This document shows positions 1 through 8,443 of a stretch of 32,060 nucleotides of DNA, piece after piece. The position numbers and the translations under genes were made by a program. This DNA comes from an uncultured Pseudomonadota bacterium (GTDB lineage: Bacteria; Myxococcota_A; UBA796; SXON01): NCBI GenBank assembly GCA_903921785.1, contig CAIXRH010000034.1, forward strand, positions 1 to 32,060, in the 5' to 3' direction. Below the pieces are notes generated by a model, which was given only the letters and a program-made list of their open reading frames with translations, was not told the DNA's origin and did not search any database. The first letter of the stretch is position 1; each line of letters opens with the position of its first letter.

Positions 1-265
1 AGGACCCAGCGCCAACGCCGACCATGCCGGGGAGCCCCGTCGCCGACAGGGCGTGTCGCGGAACCCCACGGCCCCCCGCGCCGCGTTTGGCCGGGCTGGC
101 CCACTCCCGGGCGAGCTGGATCATGGTCGTTCGGTAGGAGGGGCGACGAGGGCAAGGGTGGGTTCACCTCCCGGCCCTCCCCCACCGTCGCGAGCCCGAG
201 GTGGGCCAGCCAGGACCCGCGTCGGCGCCGCGCCGCCGGGGCAGCGGCCGCGGTTACATCGCCCC
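1..265. other. Non-coding leader before codA
   Basis: I see no convincing gene here. The codA reading frame stays open to the window edge, but its translation is low-complexity Pro/Arg/Gly with no family resemblance, so I treat it as non-coding. Positions 156-196 hold one copy of an interspersed repeat that recurs at 20636-20676. A weak hexamer TTACAT at 254-259 sits 6 nt before the codA ATG, resembling the leaderless-type -10 elements seen elsewhere in the window. Confidence 0.5.
156..196. repeat. Interspersed intergenic repeat, copy 1
   Basis: This copy shares 35 of 41 bases with 20636-20676, followed by a further shared GCGTCGGCG segment. It ends about 70 nt before the codA start. Confidence 0.65.
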
Positions 266-1426
266 ATGCCCATCCACTTCCGCGCTGCCCGCCTCCTCGA
301 CGCTGACGTGGACCTCCGCTGGGCCGACGGCGTCGTCGCCGTCGGCCCCGCCGGCACGATCCCGCCCGCCCCGGGCGACGAGCGGGTGGAGGGCGGCCTG
401 CTCACGCCGCCGTTCGCCGAGCCGCACGTGCACCTCGACGCCGCGCTCCTCGGCGCCCGCGCCCCCAACCGCTCGGGCACCCTGCGCGAAGGCATCGCCA
501 ACTGGGCGCGCCTCCGCGGTGACCTCACCGCCGAAGACGTCACCGCCCGCGCCACCGAGACCCTGGCGATGTACCGGAGCTGGGGCGTGCTCCGGGTTCG
601 CACCCACGTGGACACCGGGAGCGCCGTGGCCGTCGAGGCGCTGCTCGCCCTCCGCGACCGCACCCCGGGGATGCAGGTGGTGGCCTTCCCCCAGGAGGGT
701 ATCCTCCGCGCGCCCGGCCGCCGCGAAGCCTGGGAGTCGGCGGTCCGCGCCGGCTGCGACGCCGTCGGCGCCATCCCCCACTTCGAGCGCACCACCGAGG
801 AGGGCTGGGCCAGCGTGCGCCTCGCCTTCGCGCTCGCCCGCGAGCTCGGCCTCCGGGTGGACCTCCACTGCGACGAGACCGACGACCCCGGCTCACGGAA
901 CCTGGAGGTGGTCTGCGCGGAGACCGCGGCGGGGGGCGTACCCCACGTGCTCGCCGGGCACTGCACCGCGATGCACAGCTACCCCGATCCGTACGCCGCC
1001 AAGGTGTGCGAGCTGGTCGCGTCCAGCGGCGTGCAGGTGGTGGCCAACCCCCTGGACAACGTGGTGCTCCAGGGGCGCTACGACGGCTACCCGAAGCGCC
1101 GGGGCATCACCCGGGTCGACCAGCTGTGGGCCGCCGGCGCGATCGTAGGGGTCGGCCACGACTCGGTGATGGACCCCTGGTACCGCCTCGGCACCGCCAA
1201 CCTCCTGGACGCGGCGTACATGCTGGTCCACGTCGGTCACCTCACCGGCGAGGCGGAGATGAAGCGGGTCGTGCGCACGCTGCACACCGAGAACCACCGC
1301 CCCTGGGGGGACGTGCCTGAGGTGGCCGTGGGCGCGCGGGCGCTGCTGCACTGGCCGGCGGCGGACGAGGTGGAGCTCCTCCGGGTGCGGCCGCGGCCGC
1401 GGGTGCTGGAGGCCGGTCAGGCGTAG
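266..1426 (+). CDS. codA: Cytosine deaminase (CodA-type amidohydrolase)
   Basis: Predicted to hydrolyse cytosine to uracil and ammonia in pyrimidine salvage, in the cytoplasm. The 386-residue product matches E. coli CodA along its length. Metal-site motifs are all visible: HVH at H54/H56 (PPFAEPHVHLD), HCDE with H201 and E204, H232 in GHCTAMHSY, and D299 in GHDSVMDPWYRLGTAN. Other CodA hallmarks are AFPQEGIL, GAIPHFE and YPKRRGITRV. I chose the ATG at 266 because it gives a family-sized protein; the frame is open further upstream, but that extension is low complexity. No cytosine permease gene is adjacent, unlike the E. coli codBA operon. A related isocytosine or creatinine-type deaminase is possible, but the motif agreement favours cytosine. 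Confidence 0.9.
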   Translation: MPIHFRAARLLDADVDLRWADGVVAVGPAGTIPPAPGDERVEGGLLTPPFAEPHVHLDAALLGARAPNRSGTLREGIANWARLRGDLTAEDVTARATETLAMYRSWGVLRVRTHVDTGSAVAVEALLALRDRTPGMQVVAFPQEGILRAPGRREAWESAVRAGCDAVGAIPHFERTTEEGWASVRLAFALARELGLRVDLHCDETDDPGSRNLEVVCAETAAGGVPHVLAGHCTAMHSYPDPYAAKVCELVASSGVQVVANPLDNVVLQGRYDGYPKRRGITRVDQLWAAGAIVGVGHDSVMDPWYRLGTANLLDAAYMLVHVGHLTGEAEMKRVVRTLHTENHRPWGDVPEVAVGARALLHWPAADEVELLRVRPRPRVLEAGQA

Positions 1427-1475
1427 CGAGGAGCCCAATCCTTCCCCGGCCGGCTACGATGGGGCCGTTCGGGGC

Positions 1476-3479
1476 GTGCGCATGTTCTGGTTCCTGTTCG
1501 CCTGCTCGCCCCCGCTCGAGGTGCCGCTGCCGACGCTGGCCGTGGCGCCTGCCGAGGTGGAGCTCACGGCGGCGGTCGGCGAATTCGCCACGGCCGAGGT
1601 CACGCTCGCCAACCCGACCGATCCTTCGGCCGACGCCGCGCCCTACACCCCGGCGCTCGGTCTCGGGGTCACCGGCGATGTGGGGATCCGCGCCACGCAC
1701 GCGGACTTCTGCGTCCACTGGGACACCCCGGCCTGCGCCACCGTGATCGACGCGCCGGGCGGCGCCGCCGAGGTCTGCGCGGACGGCGTCGCGAAGGGCG
1801 GCGACCAGCTGGCGCTGCCCTCCGGCTGCGCGCTCCCCGTCACCGTGGTCTACGCCCCCACGGCGGAAGGGGAGGCGCTCGGGGCGCTGCGGATCACGAC
1901 GGCGGAGGGGCCGTGGGCGGCGGCAGACGCGCCGGAGGTCTGGGAGGTCAGCGGCGATCCGACCGATTGGCAGCAGGAGATCGGCCTGCGTGGCACGGCC
2001 ACCGCCGCGCCCGTCGGCCGGCTGGTGCTTGACCCGCCGCTGGGGGTGTTCCCGTGGCGTTGGCCCGACGGCACCGCCGATACCCAGATGTTCACCCTCC
2101 GCAACTCCGGAACCGCGCCCGTCCGCCTCGGCGCCGCCGACCTCGCGTGCTCCGTGGCGTGGAGCCTCGTGGACGCGCCCGTGCAGGGGAGCACGCTCGA
2201 CGCCGGCGAGTCCGTCGCGTTCACCGTCTCCCACGCGCCGACGGAGCCCGATCCGGAGCTTTGTACGCTCGGGTTCGCCACCGCCGACGGCGAGGCCAGC
2301 GCGCCCGCTGCTCTCCGCTTCGTCCCGGACGGGTGGAGCCAGCCGCCCACCGTCGCGATCACCGGCCCCGCCGCTGGGGCCGAGGTCGCCAGCGACGAGC
2401 GCGTCACGGTGTCGTTCACCCTCGCCGACGACCAGGCGCCGTCGTCCGGCCTCTTCATCACCATCTGGAGCACGGCGCAGAAGAAGACCCTCGCGCAGGG
2501 TGTCGGCCCTGACGACAGCGGGGTGGTCAACTTCGAGCTGGACAAGGGCGACCTGCTGCCCGGCGCCGAGACCCTCCGCGTCTCGCTGCTGGACTGGGAG
2601 GGCTTCACCACCTACGACGCCGTCTCCTTCCGCGTGGACGGCGCCGCGACCGACGACGCCGACGGGGACAGCTGGGGCGTCCTCGACGGCGACTGCGACG
2701 ACACCGAACCCACCGTCTTCCCCGGCGCCGTGGAGTCCGCGAACGGCGTGGACGACGACTGCGACACCACCGTTGACGACGGCGCCCCCCCCCTGGACAA
2801 CGACGGCGACGGGCTCACCGAGGCCGACGGCGACTGCAACGACCACGACGCCGCCGTCCTCCCCGGCGCCGAGGAGGTCGCCAACAACGTCGACGACGAC
2901 TGCGACGACCTCGTCGACGAGGCCACCCTGCGCACCGACGACGACGGCGACGGCTACCTCGAGGTCTCCGGCGACTGCGACGACGCCGACGCCACCTTCA
3001 ACCCCTCCGCCACCGACACCTGCGACGGCCTCGATCACGACTGCGACGGCGTGCTCCCCGACTGCGCTGTCGCGCCGACCGGCGCGTTCATCACGGTCAC
3101 CCCCGACGCCTGCCACCCCGGGGACCCCGTATCCCTCACCGCGACCGCCCCCGCGGGCGCCACCCTCTCCTGGAGCGCAGCTGGCGCCACGCTCCCCGAA
3201 ACGGGCGCCGAGGCCACCTGGACCTGCCCCGACGCCCCCGGGGACGTCGTGATCTCCGTGGCCGTCACCACCGGCGCCGGCACCGTCACCGACAGCTCGC
3301 TCGTCGCCGTGGTGGACGCGGGGACGTCGCTCGATCGGGCGGTCACGCTCGGCGGCGGGTGTGGCGCGGGTGGGGCGGGGATCGCCGGGCTCGGGGCGCT
3401 GGGCCTGGCGGCGGCGCGGCTGCGGCGGCTCAGCCCGCCACGACGTCGCCGGGCACGCCCATCCGCTCGGGGGCGCTGA
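1476..3479 (+). CDS. Surface protein with MopE-type Asp/Cys repeats and MYXO-CTERM-like tail
   Basis: Predicted exported protein of 667 residues. The N-terminus MRMFWFLFAC carries a possible but poor lipobox (L-F-A-C10). The middle contains beta-sandwich-like segments. Three MopE-type repeats follow at about residues 393-438, 440-483 and 486-528, each of the form DxDGDxxxxxGDCDD...PGA.E..N.VDDDCD. Such repeats are known from the copper-associated MopE protein and many myxobacterial surface proteins. An Ig/PKD-like domain spans about 530-615. The C-terminus has GGGCGAGG, a short hydrophobic stretch and an Arg-rich end, resembling MYXO-CTERM sorting signals. GTG 1476 and ATG 1482 are both possible starts; a TACGAT hexamer lies at 1455-1460. 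The last 50 nt overlap the convergent gene at 3430. Function unknown; metal binding is inference from the repeats. Confidence 0.75.
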   Translation: MRMFWFLFACSPPLEVPLPTLAVAPAEVELTAAVGEFATAEVTLANPTDPSADAAPYTPALGLGVTGDVGIRATHADFCVHWDTPACATVIDAPGGAAEVCADGVAKGGDQLALPSGCALPVTVVYAPTAEGEALGALRITTAEGPWAAADAPEVWEVSGDPTDWQQEIGLRGTATAAPVGRLVLDPPLGVFPWRWPDGTADTQMFTLRNSGTAPVRLGAADLACSVAWSLVDAPVQGSTLDAGESVAFTVSHAPTEPDPELCTLGFATADGEASAPAALRFVPDGWSQPPTVAITGPAAGAEVASDERVTVSFTLADDQAPSSGLFITIWSTAQKKTLAQGVGPDDSGVVNFELDKGDLLPGAETLRVSLLDWEGFTTYDAVSFRVDGAATDDADGDSWGVLDGDCDDTEPTVFPGAVESANGVDDDCDTTVDDGAPPLDNDGDGLTEADGDCNDHDAAVLPGAEEVANNVDDDCDDLVDEATLRTDDDGDGYLEVSGDCDDADATFNPSATDTCDGLDHDCDGVLPDCAVAPTGAFITVTPDACHPGDPVSLTATAPAGATLSWSAAGATLPETGAEATWTCPDAPGDVVISVAVTTGAGTVTDSSLVAVVDAGTSLDRAVTLGGGCGAGGAGIAGLGALGLAAARLRRLSPPRRRRARPSARGR

Positions 3480-3858
3480 TGCTCCACATGAACCACCCGA
3501 CCACGATCCCCGCGAGCAGCAGCCCCGGCGAGAGCATCGCGGTGCCGAACAGCGCGATGTCGAGCAGGCTCCCGGCCTCCACGTCGAGGCCGCCGCGGGT
3601 GAGCAGCGTGAGCAACGCCCCGGTCATCGGCCCGTTGAGGAAGGCCGCGAGGATGGCCGCCGGGATCACCACCCACGCGCGGGAGCCGGGGTAGCCGGCG
3701 AGGAAAGCGAGGAAGGTGCAGAGGAGCACCGCGCTGGGCAGGGAGGTGAGCACCAGCGCGAACGCGGTGCCGCCGGCGATGGCGCCCGCGAGCGCCGCCA
3801 TCCCGAAGGTGCCGACGGTGGCCACGGCGGCGCCGCGACCGAGGTGGACGAGGTTCAT
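3430..3858 (-). CDS. Small polytopic membrane protein
   Basis: This 142-residue protein is largely hydrophobic, with about four membrane segments: roughly residues 10-38 (VGTFGMAALAGAIAGGTAFA), 39-58 (PSAVLLCTFLAFLAG), 60-85 (AWVVIPAAILAAFLNG) and 108-128 (ALFGTAMLSPGLLLAGIVVG). I do not recognise the family. The ATG at 3858 is the first start that gives a coherent membrane protein; the open frame upstream is Arg/Gly-rich noise. It lies 92 nt downstream of the PAP2 gene on the same strand, with a hairpin between them, so it could be the last gene of that run or have its own promoter. Its 3' end overlaps the convergent MopE-repeat gene by 50 nt. Confidence 0.6.
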   Translation of the reverse strand: MNLVHLGRGAAVATVGTFGMAALAGAIAGGTAFALVLTSLPSAVLLCTFLAFLAGYPGSRAWVVIPAAILAAFLNGPMTGALLTLLTRGGLDVEAGSLLDIALFGTAMLSPGLLLAGIVVGWFMWSISAPERMGVPGDVVAG

Positions 3859-3871
3859 GCCCGTTTCGTAC

Positions 3872-3895
3872 CCCCGGCCGATGCGCCGGCCGGGG
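3872..3895. other. GC-rich hairpin between PAP2 and membrane-protein genes
   Basis: CCCCGGCC (3872-3879) and GGCCGGGG (3888-3895) form a perfect 8-bp stem with an 8-nt loop. There is no T-tract on either side, so this is not a canonical terminator. It could be an attenuator or processing site in the minus-strand transcript. Two GGTGCAA direct repeats 11 bp apart (3902-3908 and 3913-3919) lie beside it. Confidence 0.35.
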
Positions 3896-3950
3896 CGCCG
3901 GGGTGCAAGCGCGGTGCAACGGGGCGTACGGGCGGCGCCGGACCCGGCGG

Positions 3951-4742
3951 TCAGAACGTCCCGGAGGCCACGATGGTGGGGGTTGTTCCGGGGACTACCT
4001 GGATTTCCCAGGTGGCGTGCCCGTCGGGCGTGACCCGCGGGTGCAGCAGCACGGGCACGAGCACCCCCGACGCCGTGCCCATCACGGCGGCGGCCGCCAC
4101 GTCGCTGAGCCAGTGGGCGTCCGCGGCCACCCGGAGGTACCCCACGCCCGCCGCCAGGGGGATGCCCACGCCCCAGATCCACGGCGCCGCCCGGTCCTTT
4201 CGGAGGGCGGCCAGGGTGCCCGCCGAGGCCACTGCGGCGAACGCCAGCGACGTGTGCTGCGAGTAGAAGGAGCGGTTGGCGTCGGGATCGTCCGTCGGGG
4301 GGGCGCCGGCCTCGTCGAGCGCCCATGCGTACGGGCGCCGGCGCGCCGACGCGAGCTTCACCGTCTCGTTCACCACGCCGGTGAGCGCGAGCGCCTCCAC
4401 CACGTACACCGCGTCGGCGAGGCCCTGCTCGCGGGGCCCGCCGTGGGCGAAGGCGCCGACCACGGCGGCGCCGGAGATCGCCAGCATGCCAATGGAGGAG
4501 CTCACGTCCGCGGTCTCGGGCGCGGCCCACCGCCAGTCGTCTCGCACCTGCCGGTCGAACGAGCCGGGCGCACACCAGCCGCACGCGCCGGGCCCGAGCG
4601 CCGAGCTTCCCAGCTCGATCCCGGCCATGTAGAGGAACCCCCCGCCCGCGATCAGCGCGTGCGTGGTGAGCCCCGCCGGGTCATCGCCGACGAGGGCGAC
4701 GCCCGGCTCGGCGTAGGCCAGCGTGACGAGGAGCGGGATCAC
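3951..4742 (-). CDS. PAP2-family phosphatase
   Basis: The 263-residue product carries the three PAP2 (type 2 phosphatidic acid phosphatase) motifs in order: K129-x6-R136-P137 (KLASARRRPY), the PSGH-equivalent YSQH with H163, and R204-x5-H210-x3-D214 (RVAADAHWLSD). These residues hydrolyse phosphomonoesters or pyrophosphates of lipids, for example phosphatidate or undecaprenyl pyrophosphate; the substrate cannot be told from sequence. The N-terminus MIPLLVTLAYAEP looks like a short signal sequence, and several hydrophobic segments follow, so it is a membrane or periplasm-facing enzyme. The start is GTG at 4742, 39 nt after the stop of the STAND gene on the same strand, suggesting co-transcription. 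Confidence 0.82.
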   Translation of the reverse strand: MIPLLVTLAYAEPGVALVGDDPAGLTTHALIAGGGFLYMAGIELGSSALGPGACGWCAPGSFDRQVRDDWRWAAPETADVSSSIGMLAISGAAVVGAFAHGGPREQGLADAVYVVEALALTGVVNETVKLASARRRPYAWALDEAGAPPTDDPDANRSFYSQHTSLAFAAVASAGTLAALRKDRAAPWIWGVGIPLAAGVGYLRVAADAHWLSDVAAAAVMGTASGVLVPVLLHPRVTPDGHATWEIQVVPGTTPTIVASGTF

Positions 4743-4781
4743 CGGGGCATGACCCCCGGCGATCCTCCGCCTCCCTCGGAA

Positions 4782-7751
4782 CTACTCGGCGGCGTCGGTC
4801 GACCCTTCGGCGGCGGGCTCGGCGGCGGGGGCCTCCCCGGCCTCCGTCGGCGCGGCTTCGCCGGCATCGGCCGCAGGGGCCTCGCCGGCCTCCGGGGCCG
4901 CGACCTCCGTCGGGGCGGCTTCGCCACCCTCGGCGGCTTCGCCACCCTCGGCGGCTTCGCCACCCTCGGCAACCTCGCCGCCTTCCGCGGCTTCGCCACC
5001 TTCGACCACGCCTTCCGCGTTCCCGCGGCCCTTCCCACCGCGACGGCGACGCCGCTTGGTGGTGGTGCCCGGGTTGCGCTGCGGCGCGGTGGTCTCGCCC
5101 TCGGCAGGCGGCGCCTCGGCGGCCTTCACGAGCTCCTGGGCCGCGCCGGACGCGATGAGCTGCGCACAACGGTCGATCGCGGCTTCCACCAGCGCCCGCC
5201 CGGCGGACCCGGGCAGCGTGCGCTCCTGGGCCTTCTGGTATTCGGGCACGGCGTTGAACACGTAGCCGCGAAGTTCGAACATCTCGCCACGGGCGAAGTA
5301 GGAGTGGTAGTCGCCCACGTCCATCTTCTGGGCCTTGTCGAGCTGGGCTTCGGCCTCGGGCCAGAGCTGCTTGCGGCTGGCGATGCGCGCCCGCTCGACC
5401 AGGGGGGCCGCGGCCCGCTCTTGCAGCCGGGCGGCGTTCTTGAGCAGCCAGTCGGCCCGCTCCAGATCGCCGCCGCGGTTGATGAGGAGGCGGCCGAGGA
5501 ACAGGTGGGCGGCGTAGTTCTTCTTGTCGGTGATCACCGCTTCTTCGAGGAGCTTCTGCGCCTCGTCGAGCACGGCGTTGTCGCCGGCGGCGGTCTCGAT
5601 CATGAGCGCGCCGAGGCGCGCCATGTGCAGGGTGTTGCTCGGGTCGAGCCGGCGGGCCTCCGCGAGGGCGTCGCGGGCGTTGCCCCACTGCTCCTGGCCC
5701 AGGCTCAGGTACAGCTCGCCGAGGAGCCCGTAGCTGTCGGGCATCATCGGCTCCAGCGCCATGGCCTGCTTGAGCACTTCGACGGCCTTTTCGGCCTTGC
5801 CCGCGTCGGCGTAGAGGCCGGCGAGGCGGCGCATCATGCGGCCGTTCTCGGGGAACGCCGCCACGCCGCGCTCGAGCGCCTGCACCGCGTACTTCCGCCC
5901 GCCGCCGCGCTTCTCGCAGAAGTTGCACTCGAGGTGGAAGACCTCGGGCGTGGGGGCCAGCGCGGCGAGCTCGGCGTAGGCCGCCGCGATCTCCTGGGCC
6001 TTGAGGTTCTTCTCCTGGAGCAGCTCGATGCGCAGCAGCGCCACCTCGGTGTTCGCCGGGTCGAGCTTGAGCACCTCGGCGATCTTCACCTCGGCGAGGT
6101 CCGGGCGGGCCTTCTTGCCGCGCACGAGGCCGCGGATGGCCTCCAGGGCTCCGTCGTGGTCCGGGTAGGGCATCCGAGCGCGGTCGCGGGTGCGGTGGGC
6201 TTCGTACAGGAGGCGGTTGCCTTCCTGAGCGAGCGCGAGCTGCTTGCTGCCCTTCTCCTTGGCGGAGGCGGCCACGTACTGGTCGCCGAGGGCCTGGAGC
6301 AGGTCGAACAGGCTGGTCTCCCGGGCGGGGAGCTGCGCGTCGATGAGGCGGTGCACGTAGAACGTACGCTCCCGGCCTTCGTCGGGGACCATGTCGAGCA
6401 GGCCCTTGGCGAGCAGCGCCAGGCGGGACTCGCGCTTCACCCCGGTGAGCTCCGCCTCGGTGGCGGTGAACGGGATGCGGAAGTGTGCGAGGAGCGTGAG
6501 GTCGTGGCGCTCTTCGTCGGAGAGGTCCTTCAGCGTCTTGTCGATGCGGCGGCGGACACCGTCGAGATCCGAGACGTCCTCCATCTGCATGAAGCGCGCC
6601 GACTCCATGAGCTCGTCGCGGGTCTCGGGGTCGCGCACGGCGACGGCGAAGAGCCGCGCGGCGAGGCCATGGCCGTGGATGCGCTGGGAGATCGGGCCGA
6701 AGTTGTCCCGGGCGAAGTCTTCCACGCGGTAGGCATCGAAGATCTCGTGGAGCTCCTTGCCCTTGAGGCCGCCGAGCTCGAGCGCCGGCAGGTCGATGCC
6801 CTCGCCTTCACGGTAGAACCGGGGCCGGATCGTGCTGACGAAGATGACCCGGGCGCTGTACTTGCCGAGGAGCAACGCCTTGAGCAGCAGCTCGAGGCGG
6901 GACTCCCGGTGGAACGTGCCGTCGCGGCGCATCGCGGTGTCGAGCCGATCGATGACCAGGGTGGCCTTCACGTTGGCCAGGCTCTCCACCGCGAGGGCGG
7001 CGAGGGCGGCCGGCGCGGGGCGCTCGGAGGGCTTCTTCAGCGCTTCGCCGAGGCGGTCGTCGCCGGCTTCGGAGGCGAGCATGGCGAGGCGCGCGTAGAG
7101 GGCGTCCGCTTCAGAGCCCCAGCCGAGCACGAAGTCGGGCGCGCGGTCCGTGGCGCCGGAGAGCGCCTTCTCGACCAGCCAGCGCTTGCCGACGCCGAGC
7201 GGACCGGAGACGACCACCGGGCCGCTCGTACGCTCGGCGAGCCAGGCCAGCTCTTCTTCCCGACCCACGAAGGCGATGCGCGGGGCGCCGCCCTTCTTCT
7301 TGGCCTCGGCCACCGGCGCGGCCGCGACGGGAGCGGGCGCGGCGGGCACCGGCAGGGTGAACAGGAAGTCCTTGGGCTTGGCCTTCTCGTGCTCCCACTT
7401 CAGGAGCTTGATCACGTCGGGCAGGGAGAAGACGTTGAACGCCCGGCCCACGCCGACGAGGCGCGGCTTGTGCGTTCCGCCCTGCACGATGCGGGCGAGC
7501 TCGGTGAGCCCCACGCTGTCGTTGCCGTCGGCCTCGATGAGGCAGATGACCCCGCCTTCCTGCATGATCGCCGGGGCGAGTGCCTCAGCGGAGAGGCGAC
7601 GGGCGGGCGCAGGCGCCTCCCCCGTGAGCACGACGGCCGGGATGGCGCCGCGGTGGCGGAGCTCCCCGAGCGTGGCGGCATCGGCCAGGGCGCGCCCTCC
7701 GAACACCAGCACGCAGCGGTTCCCCTTGATGGCTTCCAGCACACGGTTCAT
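4782..7751 (-). CDS. STAND-type NTPase with TPR repeats
   Basis: A 989-residue multidomain protein. Residues 1-130 form an alpha/beta N-terminal domain I cannot assign (GNRCVLVFGGRAL). An FVGREEEL linker at about 161 leads into an NB-ARC/STAND-like NTPase: Walker A-like GPLGVGKR at 183-190, Walker B-like LVIDRLD at 265-271, sensor-like VIFVSTIRPRF near 302-312, a GxP-like HGHGLAARL near 359-367, and a winged-helix-like segment ending in FYVHRLI near 464-470. TPR-like helices follow to about 890, then a Lys/Arg-rich patch and an acidic EGGEAA-repeat tail. The usual Walker A Ser/Thr is Arg190, so hydrolysis may be altered. Members of this class are signalling switches, including immune and antiphage proteins; the role here is unknown. 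An SD-like GGAG precedes the ATG. It starts 68 nt after the HAD gene and probably belongs to the same operon. Confidence 0.75.
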   Translation of the reverse strand: MNRVLEAIKGNRCVLVFGGRALADAATLGELRHRGAIPAVVLTGEAPAPARRLSAEALAPAIMQEGGVICLIEADGNDSVGLTELARIVQGGTHKPRLVGVGRAFNVFSLPDVIKLLKWEHEKAKPKDFLFTLPVPAAPAPVAAAPVAEAKKKGGAPRIAFVGREEELAWLAERTSGPVVVSGPLGVGKRWLVEKALSGATDRAPDFVLGWGSEADALYARLAMLASEAGDDRLGEALKKPSERPAPAALAALAVESLANVKATLVIDRLDTAMRRDGTFHRESRLELLLKALLLGKYSARVIFVSTIRPRFYREGEGIDLPALELGGLKGKELHEIFDAYRVEDFARDNFGPISQRIHGHGLAARLFAVAVRDPETRDELMESARFMQMEDVSDLDGVRRRIDKTLKDLSDEERHDLTLLAHFRIPFTATEAELTGVKRESRLALLAKGLLDMVPDEGRERTFYVHRLIDAQLPARETSLFDLLQALGDQYVAASAKEKGSKQLALAQEGNRLLYEAHRTRDRARMPYPDHDGALEAIRGLVRGKKARPDLAEVKIAEVLKLDPANTEVALLRIELLQEKNLKAQEIAAAYAELAALAPTPEVFHLECNFCEKRGGGRKYAVQALERGVAAFPENGRMMRRLAGLYADAGKAEKAVEVLKQAMALEPMMPDSYGLLGELYLSLGQEQWGNARDALAEARRLDPSNTLHMARLGALMIETAAGDNAVLDEAQKLLEEAVITDKKNYAAHLFLGRLLINRGGDLERADWLLKNAARLQERAAAPLVERARIASRKQLWPEAEAQLDKAQKMDVGDYHSYFARGEMFELRGYVFNAVPEYQKAQERTLPGSAGRALVEAAIDRCAQLIASGAAQELVKAAEAPPAEGETTAPQRNPGTTTKRRRRRGGKGRGNAEGVVEGGEAAEGGEVAEGGEAAEGGEAAEGGEAAPTEVAAPEAGEAPAADAGEAAPTEAGEAPAAEPAAEGSTDAAE
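4915..5004. repeat. 18-bp tandem repeat, five units
   Basis: Five 18-bp units lie end to end at 4915-4932, 4933-4950, 4951-4968, 4969-4986 and 4987-5004. Units 1-3 are identical (GCGGCTTCGCCACCCTCG on the plus strand), unit 5 differs at one base and unit 4 is degenerate. On the minus strand they encode the EGGEAA hexapeptide array in the tail of the STAND protein. Because 18 is a multiple of three, copy-number change would keep the reading frame. Confidence 0.9.
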
Positions 7752-7819
7752 GGCCTGCTCTCCGAGCGGCGCGGGCTATCAAGAAACCGGCGAGCCCGCA
7801 TGCGACGAGGGGCCCGTCA

Positions 7820-8443
7820 TCAAGGAAACGCCGGAAACTCCACCCCGGCGTTGCGACCGCAGGTGCGTGCGACCCGCGCGTGGCGGAGCAGCGGGAGGTC
7901 GTGGACGCTGTCGCCGATCGCGAAGACGGGAATCCGGCCGGTCATCGCCCAAGCGGCCTCGATCTTGCCTTCATCGCAGGTGATCGTCCCGAAGGTCTGT
8001 GGCAGGAGGCGGTCACCCTCCGCCCGGAGCTTGATGCCGTAGACGCGCGGAATCCCCAGTCGACGCCCCACGATCACCCCGAGGATCTCCGGGCTCCCCG
8101 TGAGCAGCCACACGCGGTGTCGGAGGGCGACGTGGTGCGCCAACTCGCAGACGGCCGCGACCGGCTCGCACTCCCCATTCGCGAACGCGTGGTCCACCAG
8201 CGCCTCCACCTGCCCGACCCGGAGCCCGCCGAGCGCCAGCGCCGCGTACCGGCACTGCCCCTGGTAGGAAGGGATCGCCTTGTAGGCGTCGAAGACGCTG
8301 CCTTCCCCCTGGGTGAGCTCGTTTCGGTGCCCGATCCGGTCGATCCCGCGGAGGCACGCCTCCGCGATGTCGTTGGTGATGAGCGTTCCGTCCATGTCGA
8401 AGAGGGCCTCGCCGGGAGGGAGGCGATCAAGCTCAGGGATCAT
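7820..8443 (-). CDS. HAD-superfamily (SerB-like, HAD-IB) phosphatase
   Basis: A 207-residue haloacid dehalogenase-type phosphatase. Motif I is FDMDGT (D16 nucleophile, D18 acid/base), motif II is LLTGSPE near 113-119, the motif III lysine is in DEGKIEAAW near 158-165, and the metal-binding motif is IGDSVHDLPLL near 176-186. This layout fits the HAD-IB subgroup, which includes phosphoserine phosphatase and related small-molecule phosphatases; the true substrate is not visible. Its ATG at 8443 overlaps the stop of the upstream gene by 4 nt (ATGA), so the two are translationally coupled. It sits between two J-domain/TPR genes and a STAND NTPase gene, so it may act on a local signalling or small-molecule phosphate. 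Confidence 0.85.
   Translation of the reverse strand: MIPELDRLPPGEALFDMDGTLITNDIAEACLRGIDRIGHRNELTQGEGSVFDAYKAIPSYQGQCRYAALALGGLRVGQVEALVDHAFANGECEPVAAVCELAHHVALRHRVWLLTGSPEILGVIVGRRLGIPRVYGIKLRAEGDRLLPQTFGTITCDEGKIEAAWAMTGRIPVFAIGDSVHDLPLLRHARVARTCGRNAGVEFPAFP

Noticed and set aside
1242-3116. Minus-strand open frame of 624 codons opposite the MopE-repeat gene
   Set aside because: Its Val/Gly/Asp-rich repeats are the mirror of the Asp-rich repeats on the plus strand.
4915-5004. CRISPR-like array
   Set aside because: Units are contiguous without spacers, are in frame with a coding tail, and no cas gene is present.
4782-7751. SIR2-like (NAD-degrading) effector at the N-terminus of the STAND protein
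   Set aside because: VLVFGGRAL vaguely resembles a SIR2 start, but the GAG and catalytic Asn/His motifs are not visible, so I leave the domain unassigned.
3903-8042. Plus-strand open frame of 1379 codons opposite the STAND, PAP2 and HAD genes
   Set aside because: It is antisense to genes with clear domains. Its translation is low-complexity Arg/Gly/Val/His with no family features, as expected opposite GC-rich coding DNA with G/C third positions.
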